Source: an uncultured Roseibium sp. (GTDB lineage: Bacteria > Pseudomonadota > Alphaproteobacteria > Rhizobiales > Stappiaceae). From it: 64,000 bases of DNA. Positions 8,786 to 15,508 of this stretch are shown piece by piece (the first letter of the stretch is position 1; each line of letters opens with the position of its first letter). Under the pieces are notes generated by a model, which saw only the letters and a program-made list of their open reading frames with translations, was not told the origin of the DNA and did no database searches. Position numbers and translations under genes: made by a program. Location of the stretch: positions 2,604,001-2,668,000 of the forward strand of contig NZ_OY780958.1 in assembly GCF_963675985.1 (NCBI RefSeq). Reading direction: 5' to 3'.

Positions 8786-9397
8786 ATGCGTGTTTTCCGT
8801 TCATTTTTCGCAATCGCTAGCCTGGTTATCGCAACCGGCGCGTCTGCGGCTGATCGCCTGCCGGAGCCCAGGCTCGGCGACAATGGGCTGCATATCCAGG
8901 ACTGGTTCCATGAGGGCTTTCTGGAACTGGAAGACGACCTCGCAACGGCTGCCGATGAAGGCAAAGACCTTCTCATTCTCGTCGAACAGCCCGGATGCCC
9001 CTATTGCCGGGAGATGCACCAGGTCAACCTGCGCATCCCGCAGATCGTCGATGACATCAAGGACAATTTCATGGTCGTGCAGCTCGACATGCGCGGCTCC
9101 CGCGAAGTGACCGACATGGACGGAACGGCCATGGAGGAACGCGACCTGGTACGCAAATGGGGGGTGACCTTTACCCCGACACTGCTTTTCATCCCCAAGG
9201 AAGCGGCCGATGGGTCCGGCAATGCCAAGGAGCGGGCCGTTATGGTGATGCCCGGCTATTTCAAGCCGTTCCACTTCGACACCATGATGCATTTCATCAC
9301 CTCCGATGCCTACGAGGGCGGCGGCGACTTCCAGCGCTATCTGGACGACCGGGCCGCGAAGTTGAGAGCGGAAGGCAAGGACGTCGACATCTGGTGA
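8786..9397 (+). CDS. Periplasmic thioredoxin-like (SoxW-type) protein
   Basis: 203 aa with a clear signal peptide (MRVFRSFFAIASLVIATGAS, cleavage after ASA near residue 22). A thioredoxin fold follows, with the redox motif CPYC in EQPGCPYCREMH (about residues 70-80), the expected Asp after the second beta strand, and cis-Pro in FTPTLLF. CPYC is the motif of glutaredoxins, but length and context resemble SoxW-like thioredoxins. It probably reduces or isomerises disulfides in the periplasm; its partner is unknown. A strong ribosome site AGGAGGAG stands 10 bases before the ATG. Confidence 0.85.
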   Translation: MRVFRSFFAIASLVIATGASAADRLPEPRLGDNGLHIQDWFHEGFLELEDDLATAADEGKDLLILVEQPGCPYCREMHQVNLRIPQIVDDIKDNFMVVQLDMRGSREVTDMDGTAMEERDLVRKWGVTFTPTLLFIPKEAADGSGNAKERAVMVMPGYFKPFHFDTMMHFITSDAYEGGGDFQRYLDDRAAKLRAEGKDVDIW

Positions 9398-9442
9398 CTG
9401 TCTGACCCAAGAGAACGGAAAGGCGCAATAACCGCTCGATTA

Positions 9443-9460
9443 TTGAACAATCCGTTCAAT
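9443..9460. repeat. Inverted repeat in the leader of the pirin gene
   Basis: ATTGAAC and GTTCAAT face each other around a short centre (AATCC), about 60 bases before the pirin start. A related GAACGGA element recurs just before the ATG. It could be a small regulator-binding site. No regulator is suggested by the sequence. Confidence 0.3.
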
Positions 9461-9518
9461 GGCGAGGGCGCGGCAGGCGCCCTAGATCTGGCTGAACGGA
9501 ATTGTTGGAGACAAGACA

Positions 9519-10445
9519 ATGAGCTGGATTAACGGACCTGATCCGATCCCCGGAGACCCGCTTTCCTGTGACCCGGTGGAAACCGTAATCGTGCCGCGGA
9601 CAAGCGATCTCGGCGGATTCGAGGTGCGTCGTGCCCTGCCCTCCGCCCGCAGGCGGATGGTCGGCCCCTTCATCTTTTTCGACCAGATGGGCCCGGCCGA
9701 GCTGCTGGTCGGCGGTGGGATCGACGTCCGTCCGCATCCGCATATCGGGCTGGCGACGCTAACCTATCTGTTTGATGGCGAGATCTATCACCGCGACAGC
9801 CTGGGCACGGAGCAGGCAATTACCCCCGGCGCGCTCAACTGGATGTCGGCCGGCAAAGGCATCGTGCATTCGGAACGGGAACGCCCGGAGCGCAAAACAT
9901 CTTCCAGGCCATTGTTCGGGTTACAGAGCTGGGTCGCCCTGCCAAAACATATGGAAGAGGGCGATCCGACTTTCGAGCACCTGCCGAGTGACGCCCAGCC
10001 GGAATTCGCCGATGGCGGAGCCTCCGTCAAACTGATTGCCGGCGATCTCTTCGGCCACAAGGCACCTGCCAAAATCGCTTCGGAGATGTTTTACGCCGAC
10101 GTCCGGCTGGATCCCGGCGCCCGGATGCCGCTGGACGCTGCCCATGAAGAGCGTGGTCTCTACACAATTTCAGGCCAGGTCACGATTGCCGGGCAAGCCT
10201 TCGAACCGGCCCAGCTTCTGGTGTTCAAGCCGGGCGACAGGCTGGTAATCGAGAATGCCGGACCGGAACCGGCCCGCTTCGTCCTCCTGGGCGGCGACCC
10301 CATGGACGAGAGGCGTTACATCTGGTGGAACTTCGTGTCCTCGTCGAAGGAACGGATCGAGCAGGCCAAGGAAGATTGGCGTCAGGGCCGCTTCGATACG
10401 GTCCCGGGGGACGAAAAGGACTTCATTCCACTGCCGGAGGCATAG
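9519..10445 (+). CDS. Pirin family protein
   Basis: Double cupin fold protein of 308 aa. The metal-binding pattern of pirins is visible in RPHPHIGLATLTYLFDGE and in MSAGKGIVHSE (about residues 65-125), with the second, degenerate cupin from about residue 185 to the end. Pirins are cytosolic metal proteins reported as quercetinases, redox sensors or metabolic modulators; which applies here cannot be told. The last 23 bases overlap the 3' end of the convergent gene at 10423-11397. It begins after an AGACAAGACA leader with only a weak ribosome site (GGAGA). Confidence 0.9.
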   Translation: MSWINGPDPIPGDPLSCDPVETVIVPRTSDLGGFEVRRALPSARRRMVGPFIFFDQMGPAELLVGGGIDVRPHPHIGLATLTYLFDGEIYHRDSLGTEQAITPGALNWMSAGKGIVHSERERPERKTSSRPLFGLQSWVALPKHMEEGDPTFEHLPSDAQPEFADGGASVKLIAGDLFGHKAPAKIASEMFYADVRLDPGARMPLDAAHEERGLYTISGQVTIAGQAFEPAQLLVFKPGDRLVIENAGPEPARFVLLGGDPMDERRYIWWNFVSSSKERIEQAKEDWRQGRFDTVPGDEKDFIPLPEA

Positions 10446-11397
10446 GCCTCCGTCGCGTGCGCGGCTGCGGTTCGAATTCCTTTGCCGAACGGATCAAGTC
10501 CGGTTTGCCGAAGTCGATGATGATATTGAGCCGCTGGCGGGCCGTGGGATCGCCCGTCAGGTCCGGATCCTCCGGCGCGACCGAAAGCCGGACGCCCCTG
10601 TCCGTCATTTCCAGCGCCTTGAAATGCGCAATGGCCTCCAGAACCTTGTCCGGGACAGCCCAGGCATAGCGGTCGGACAAGGCGCCGATCACCAGCCGGG
10701 CGGCTTCCTGGCCGATCTCCATCTGTTTCGGATCTTCGACATTGAGCTTCAGCCGGAGATAATCGACCGTTTCTTCATCGGGTCCGCGCATCAGAAAAAA
10801 CAGCGTGGACGGCCCGTAGTCGACGCTGGGCGTCGTCAGATCCACAAGGTCCGAGTTGCATTGCCATCGGTCCCCCGAAAAAGCCGCCCGCCGCCAGCCG
10901 TTGTTTTCAAGTCCGAGCGCCGCCAGTTCCCCGCACAGGTCGGCCGGATTGCCGGTGAAGGTCAATTTGAGGGTCGCGGGCACGCGCGCTTCCGGGGCGA
11001 GAAGCTCCTGTTTCACCTTCTCCGGATAACCGGCGAGCGGATCCGGCAGGCTCGCCTTTTTCTCAACCGGCGGCGGCTCCACTGCCCGTCGTCCGTTGAC
11101 GAACAAGACTGCCGCAGCCGCCACACAAATCAGCAGCGGCAAAACATAGAAAATCACCTTCCGGTGATGGGCCAGCCCGGACTGCGCGGCATGCGATGTT
11201 CCGCCAGACCTGGAACCCGGTATCCGATCGCTCTTCGACCGGGTTAGCACCTGCTCGCCATCGCCCCAACGCAGCCGCTGACGCTCGGCACGATAATGCG
11301 AGGAATAGGCCCGTCTGGCCATTCGATCCGGAACGTCGCGCGTTCGGCTTCCGACCGCGAGCCGATCCTTCAGATATTTCAAAATGCCGCGTTTCAT
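10423..11397 (-). CDS. Membrane-anchored protein of unknown function
   Basis: I do not recognise this 324 aa protein with certainty. It has a basic, cytoplasmic N-terminus of about 85 residues (many Arg), one hydrophobic helix (VIFYVLPLLICVAAAAVLFV), then a Pro-rich linker and an extracytoplasmic domain with conserved-looking blocks such as TLKLTFTGNPADLCGELAA and a closing IIIDFGKPDLIRSA. The start is uncertain: ATG codons also exist at 11487 and 11322. The 3' end overlaps the pirin gene by 23 bases on the opposite strand, so transcription through one gene can interfere with the other. Confidence 0.65.
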   Translation of the reverse strand: MKRGILKYLKDRLAVGSRTRDVPDRMARRAYSSHYRAERQRLRWGDGEQVLTRSKSDRIPGSRSGGTSHAAQSGLAHHRKVIFYVLPLLICVAAAAVLFVNGRRAVEPPPVEKKASLPDPLAGYPEKVKQELLAPEARVPATLKLTFTGNPADLCGELAALGLENNGWRRAAFSGDRWQCNSDLVDLTTPSVDYGPSTLFFLMRGPDEETVDYLRLKLNVEDPKQMEIGQEAARLVIGALSDRYAWAVPDKVLEAIAHFKALEMTDRGVRLSVAPEDPDLTGDPTARQRLNIIIDFGKPDLIRSAKEFEPQPRTRRRPMPPAVE

Positions 11398-11568
11398 TGG
11401 CGCGCTGTCTCGATGCCCAGCTCCGTCATACCCTGTCTTGAGCTCGAGAAACATCCCCGCCGCCCGCAACTGAACACTTCTCCGCATATTGAGGCAACGC
11501 TACTTGCACGGCCCGTGCGCTCCCGCTTACATGAAACCATCCCCGATCATGAACCGTGGAACAGCCAA

Positions 11569-12273
11569 TTGCCCTTTCCCGCCGATACGCCAGACCTCCG
11601 CCGAGACATCATCGAGACAGCCCGCGCCCTACCGTTCAAGGGTTTGACCAAGGGAACCTCCGGAAACGTCAGCGCGCGTACCGCGGACGGGTTCCTTGTG
11701 ACCCCGTCCGGCATTCCCTATGCCGACCTGAACGAAGACCTGATCGTGTCGATGGATCTTGAAGGGACTTATCGCGGCGAGACCCTGCCGTCTTCGGAAT
11801 GGCGCATGCATATGGATATCTACAAGGCCAAACCGGAAGCGGGCGCGGTCGTCCATTGCCACTCACCGCGCGCAACGGCGCTCGCCTGCCTCAACCGGGG
11901 TATCCCGGCGTTCCACTATATGGTGGCCCTGGCCGGCGGTGACCGGATCGACTGCGCGCCTTACGCCACCTTCGGCACGGCAGCCCTTTCGGAAGTGATG
12001 ATCGCGGCTCTAGAAGACCGCAACGCCTGCCTGCTGGCCAACCACGGCCAGATTGCCTGCGGTCCGACCCTGACGAAGGCGCTCGGCGTGGCGGACGGCG
12101 TGGAGGAGCTGGCCGATCAGTATCTCTCGGCCCTGTCCATCGGCGAACCGGATATTCTCGGCGATGCGGAAATGGCGGAAATCCTGCGGAAGTTCAAGAA
12201 CTACGGCAAGCAACCGGAAGAGATGGATACCGCCCACGGCGCCGCCTTCGACATGCCTGTGAGGAGAGACTGA
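11569..12273 (+). CDS. Class II aldolase/adducin family protein
   Basis: Zinc-dependent sugar-phosphate aldolase fold. The N-terminal block LTKGTSGNVSAR, the metal-binding VVHCHSPRATALA and LLANHGQIACG, and the acidic residue in the loop between them match fuculose-phosphate aldolase-like proteins. The frame is open far upstream, but homology begins near residue LPFPADTPDLRR. No good ATG exists there, so the start is probably TTG at 11569 or GTG at 11515, giving about 234-252 aa. The next gene starts 2 bases after its stop. A ketose phosphorylated by that kinase would be a logical substrate. That is inference. Confidence 0.8.
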   Translation: MPFPADTPDLRRDIIETARALPFKGLTKGTSGNVSARTADGFLVTPSGIPYADLNEDLIVSMDLEGTYRGETLPSSEWRMHMDIYKAKPEAGAVVHCHSPRATALACLNRGIPAFHYMVALAGGDRIDCAPYATFGTAALSEVMIAALEDRNACLLANHGQIACGPTLTKALGVADGVEELADQYLSALSIGEPDILGDAEMAEILRKFKNYGKQPEEMDTAHGAAFDMPVRRD

Positions 12274-12275
12274 CC

Positions 12276-13172
12276 ATGCGGCTCGGGATCGACTGGGGCG
12301 GTACCAAGATGGAGATCATCGCGCTCGAGGAGACGGGCACGGAGATCTACCGCAAGCGCGTTGCGACCCCGCGCGATGATTATAAAGGCTGTATCGAGAC
12401 AGTTGCCGACCTCGTCTCCGCGGCCGAAGCGGAAACCGGGCAGACAGGCACTGTCGGTCTCGGCATTCCGGGCTCGCTTTCGCCCGGAACCGGGCTCGTC
12501 AAGAATGCGAATTCCACCTGGATGAACGGCATGCCGCTCGACAAGGATCTGGAAGCGCGGCTCGGGCGGCCGGTACGCATTGAAAACGACGCCAATTGCC
12601 TTGCGGTTTCCGAAGCGACGGACGGCGCCGGCGCGGGCGCGCACGTGGTTCACGCAATCATTATCGGCACTGGCTCGGGCTCCGGGATCGCCATCGACGG
12701 CAAGGCCCATCGGGGCGCCAATGGCATTGCCGGGGAATGGGGCGCGATCCCGGTCCCCTGGATGACAGCCGACGAGTTCCCCGGCCCGGAAAGCTGGACC
12801 GGCCACAGGGGCGCTATCGACCGCTGGTGTTCCGGCACCGGCTTTCAGCTCGACTACCAGGAACGTGCGGGCGAACTGCTGAAGGGCGATGAGATCATGG
12901 CCCGCAAGCGCGCCAGCGAGCCGCAGGCCATTGCCGCCTATGAGGCCTATGTCCACCGGCTCGCGCGTGCGCTGGCCATGGCGGCCAATCTCCTCGACCC
13001 GGACGTGTTCGTGCTCGGCGGCGGCATGTCGAATATCGACGAACTTTACGACGATCTTGCTGCGGCAATGGCGCCGTACATATTTTCCGATGTGTATGAG
13101 GTGCCGATCCGAAAGGCGCGCCATGGGGACAGCTCGGGCGTCCGCGGCGCCGCCTGGCTTTGGAACACGTAA
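12276..13172 (+). CDS. ROK-family sugar kinase, fructokinase (Mak)-like, lacking the zinc site
   Basis: 298 aa ROK kinase. The N-terminal phosphate loop MRLGIDWGGTKMEI, the catalytic END motif IENDANC and the glycine-rich IGTGSGSGIAIDG match E. coli Mak-type kinases, as do the block GEWGAIPVPWMTADEF and CSGTGFQLDY. In Mak these last blocks hold the structural zinc: His after GEWG and a CxCGxxGC cluster. Here the His is Ala and the Cys cluster reads SWTGHRGAID, so every zinc ligand is gone. It is cotranscribed with the class II aldolase and probably phosphorylates a ketose or hexose. Confidence 0.85.
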   Translation: MRLGIDWGGTKMEIIALEETGTEIYRKRVATPRDDYKGCIETVADLVSAAEAETGQTGTVGLGIPGSLSPGTGLVKNANSTWMNGMPLDKDLEARLGRPVRIENDANCLAVSEATDGAGAGAHVVHAIIIGTGSGSGIAIDGKAHRGANGIAGEWGAIPVPWMTADEFPGPESWTGHRGAIDRWCSGTGFQLDYQERAGELLKGDEIMARKRASEPQAIAAYEAYVHRLARALAMAANLLDPDVFVLGGGMSNIDELYDDLAAAMAPYIFSDVYEVPIRKARHGDSSGVRGAAWLWNT

Positions 13173-13303
13173 CTCTAGTCACTTTCACGGGACCGGATGC
13201 CGCAGTCGAGTCTTTTGGAGGGCGATTGCCTTGACTTCGCCTTGAAGCTCAGGCGTGCTCTTTTCCAAACAAGCTTAAGTGCTCAAAACCCCACGAGGAA
13301 GAC

Positions 13304-14065
13304 ATGATCAGGCCCATGATTGCCGCCCTATTTTCCGCCCTGATGCTGATACCGGCCATTGCGGGCGAAGTTCAGATCAAGGACATCGTCAAAGGCACCG
13401 GCGAGGAAGCCGATGTCGGCAAGACGGTCACGGTTCACTACACCGGCTGGCTGATGGACGGCACCAAGTTCGACAGCAGCCTTGACCGCAATCAGCCGTT
13501 TTCCTTCACCCTGGGCGAGCGCCGGGTCATTCCAGGCTGGGAACAGGGCGTCGTCGGCATGAAGGTCGGCGGCAAGCGCGAACTGATCATTCCGCCGGAA
13601 CTCGCCTATGGCGCAAACGGAGCCGGAGGCATCATCCCGCCCAATGCCACACTGAAGTTCGAAGTGGAGCTGCTTGGGGTCAAGGGCAAGAAATTCTCAG
13701 ATCTTTCCAATGACGACCTGAAGCAGAAGATCGCGGCCGGCGTTCCGGTGATCGATATCCGCCGTCCGGACGAATGGAAGCAAACCGGCGTCGTGCCCGG
13801 CAGCCACCTGATCACCTTTTTCGACGAAAAAGGCAATGTGAACCCGGGCTTCGGATCGGAACTGCAGAAGGTCATCTCCGGCCCGGGCGACGAGGTCGTC
13901 TTCATCTGCCGGACCGGCAATCGCAGCTCCGCCCTGTCAAACTACCTGGCCGACAAGGCAGGCTTCACCAATGTGGACAATGTCGAAAAAGGCATCACGG
14001 AGTGGATTGCAGCCGGCAACGAAGTGACACAGGCCAGCCTGCCGGAAAGCTGCTGGCTCTGCTGA
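13304..14065 (+). CDS. Secreted FKBP-type prolyl isomerase fused to a rhodanese domain
   Basis: 253 aa with a signal peptide (MIRPMIAALFSALMLIPAIA). Residues about 25-128 form an FKBP peptidyl-prolyl isomerase domain: VTVHYTGWL, GTKFDSS, VIPGWEQGVVGMKVGG, LAYG, IIPPNATLKFEVELL. Residues about 133-243 form a rhodanese domain with VIDIRRPDEWKQTGVVPGS and an active-site loop FICRTGNRSS carrying the Cys. Each family is well known; the two in one exported polypeptide are unusual. It may act in the periplasm as a folding factor with sulfur-transfer or redox ability. A good ribosome site (GAGGAAG) precedes the ATG. It ends in CWLC, a possible extra dithiol. Confidence 0.9.
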   Translation: MIRPMIAALFSALMLIPAIAGEVQIKDIVKGTGEEADVGKTVTVHYTGWLMDGTKFDSSLDRNQPFSFTLGERRVIPGWEQGVVGMKVGGKRELIIPPELAYGANGAGGIIPPNATLKFEVELLGVKGKKFSDLSNDDLKQKIAAGVPVIDIRRPDEWKQTGVVPGSHLITFFDEKGNVNPGFGSELQKVISGPGDEVVFICRTGNRSSALSNYLADKAGFTNVDNVEKGITEWIAAGNEVTQASLPESCWLC

Positions 14066-14082
14066 GGGAACTGCCCCTCAGC
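14061..14082. terminator. Hairpin between convergent genes
   Basis: GCTGAGGG (14061-14068) pairs with CCCTCAGC (14075-14082) around six bases. It overlaps the stop codon of the FKBP-rhodanese gene and lies just before the stop of the convergent monooxygenase gene. No U-tract follows on either strand, so termination is only a possibility. Confidence 0.35.
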
Positions 14083-14086
14083 AACC

Positions 14087-15118
14087 TCAGCTGAGCATAT
14101 CCCGCACCAGCGGGATGACCCTGGTGCCGTAAAGCTCGATGCTGTTCATCAGCATGTCGTGCGGCATGGCACCGGTGGCATATTTCAGGTCGAAGCGGGA
14201 CAGGTCCAACGCTTTCGCGGTGTTGGCGATCCGTTTGGCGATCGTTTCCGGCGAGCCTGCATAGATGGATCCGTGCCGGGCCTCCGAGACGAAGGCATCC
14301 TTGACCATCGGCGACCAGCCCCGTTCCCGGCCGAGCCGGTCGTGGAAGGCCTTGTAGTGGGGCCACAGCTCCTCAAGCGCTTGCTCATCCGTCTCTGCGA
14401 CATGCCCCGGAGAATGAACGCCAATCGGCTTGACGGCATGCTCCATCTGCTCGCAGGCCCGATAATAGAGGTCCACGAGAGGCCGAAACCGGGCCGGATC
14501 GCCACCAATGATCGCCAGCATCAGCTGAAAATCATAGGCGACCGCGCGCACAACCGACTGCGGCGTGCCGCCGACCCCTACCCAGACCACCAGAGAACCG
14601 TCTTCCACGCGCGGAAATATCCGCTGCTTTTTCAGGGGCGGGCGCAGTTCCCCTTCCCAGGTGACGATTTCATCCGCCACCAGCGCCGACAGGAGGCTGA
14701 GCTTCTGGTCGAACAGCTCCTCGTAAAGATTGAGATCATAGCCGAACAGCGGAAAGCTCTCGGTGAAGGAGCCCCGGCCGACAGTGATTTCCGCCCGGCC
14801 GTTCGACAGGGCATCCAGCGTCGAAAAGCGCTGGAACACCCGGATCGGATCGTCAGAAGACAGCACCGTGACGGATGTTCCCAGCCGCAGGCGCTTCGTC
14901 AGGGCGGCGACATGGCTGAGTACGATTTCCGGCGCGGAGATCGCGAAATCGGCCCGGTGGTGTTCCCCGAGCCCCAGAAAATCGACACCGGTCTCGTCGG
15001 CCAGAACGCCCTGCCTGACCAGGTTGCGTAGCACCTCCGCCTCATGAAGCGAGCGGCCGTCCGGTCCTTGTGTGATATCCCCGAAAGTGTCGAGGCCGAG
15101 TTCGAGGGGTTTGGTCAT
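14087..15118 (-). CDS. LLM-class flavin-dependent oxidoreductase (luciferase-like)
   Basis: 343 aa TIM-barrel flavin monooxygenase-like protein. The N-terminal MTKPLELGLDTFGDIT, the GVDFLGLGEHHRADFAIS block, and LRLGTSVTVLSSDDPIRVFQ with RAEITVGRGSFTESFPLFGY are typical of this subgroup of bacterial-luciferase-like oxidoreductases. They use reduced FMN or F420 on unknown organic substrates. An ATG 12 bases upstream is an alternative start. It shares no operon with its neighbours and lies head to head with the trp leader. Confidence 0.88.
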   Translation of the reverse strand: MTKPLELGLDTFGDITQGPDGRSLHEAEVLRNLVRQGVLADETGVDFLGLGEHHRADFAISAPEIVLSHVAALTKRLRLGTSVTVLSSDDPIRVFQRFSTLDALSNGRAEITVGRGSFTESFPLFGYDLNLYEELFDQKLSLLSALVADEIVTWEGELRPPLKKQRIFPRVEDGSLVVWVGVGGTPQSVVRAVAYDFQLMLAIIGGDPARFRPLVDLYYRACEQMEHAVKPIGVHSPGHVAETDEQALEELWPHYKAFHDRLGRERGWSPMVKDAFVSEARHGSIYAGSPETIAKRIANTAKALDLSRFDLKYATGAMPHDMLMNSIELYGTRVIPLVRDMLS

Positions 15119-15279
15119 ATGCGGTCTCATCTCATGTTACCGTTGCCGGATATTTTCGGCTTTTCCTTATGCCCTAGTTAGGACACTCCTGCCGGTCTTG
15201 AAAGCATCCGGCGATCAGCAGGAAGAAACAGTGTGTTCGATCCGAAAACGGGCATCCCATCCGGTTTCAAATATCCCCA

Positions 15280-15308
15280 TTGCCTCCCCCGCCGTCTTCC
15301 GCTATTCA
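15280..15308 (+). promoter_or_regulatory. Promoter of the trp leader and trpEG
   Basis: A -35 element TTGCCT (15280-15285) and a -10 element TATTCA (15303-15308) are separated by exactly 17 bases. This places the transcript start at about 15315-15316, on the first base of the trpL ATG, as described for the leaderless trpL transcript of Sinorhizobium meliloti. Confidence 0.7.
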
Positions 15309-15315
15309 AAATGCC

Positions 15316-15360
15316 ATGAACATGATCATGGCACAGACTTGGTGGTGGCGGGACGCTTAA
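15316..15360 (+). CDS. trpL: trp operon leader peptide
   Basis: A 14-codon frame, MNMIMAQTWWWRDA, with three tandem Trp codons at positions 9-11. Ribosome stalling at these codons when charged tRNA-Trp is scarce would favour the antiterminator and let transcription enter trpEG. The peptide resembles the S. meliloti TrpL peptide (which also has a Trp triplet), where both peptide and attenuated RNA (rnTrpL) have been reported to act in trans. The ATG lies at the predicted transcription start, so the message is probably leaderless. Confidence 0.9.
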   Translation: MNMIMAQTWWWRDA

Positions 15361-15400
15361 AGGCGGCCAGCGCACTCTCATGTCTTGACGTGATCGAAGT

Positions 15401-15447
15401 AGACCAAAGGCCGCCGCGGGACACCGCAGGCGGCCTTTGGTCTTTCT
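15401..15447 (+). terminator. Transcription attenuator of trpEG
   Basis: AGACCAAAGGCCGCC (15401-15415) pairs perfectly with GGCGGCCTTTGGTCT (15429-15443), followed by TTCT. The upstream segment AGGCGGCC at 15361-15368, directly after the trpL stop codon, can pair with GGCCGCC in the left arm and so act as the antiterminator strand. With the Trp-rich leader this makes a complete ribosome-mediated attenuator. The terminated product would be a small RNA of about 130 bases. Confidence 0.85.
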
Positions 15448-15508
15448 GGCGGTATTTTCAAGGCGACCCGGTGGGCGATACGCCCGACGCGCAAAGGGAA
15501 CAGATTTC

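Noticed and set aside
15437..15508. Upstream ATG of trpEG at 15437
   Set aside because: It lies in the attenuator stem and would add 24 residues without homology. ATG 15509 is the better start.
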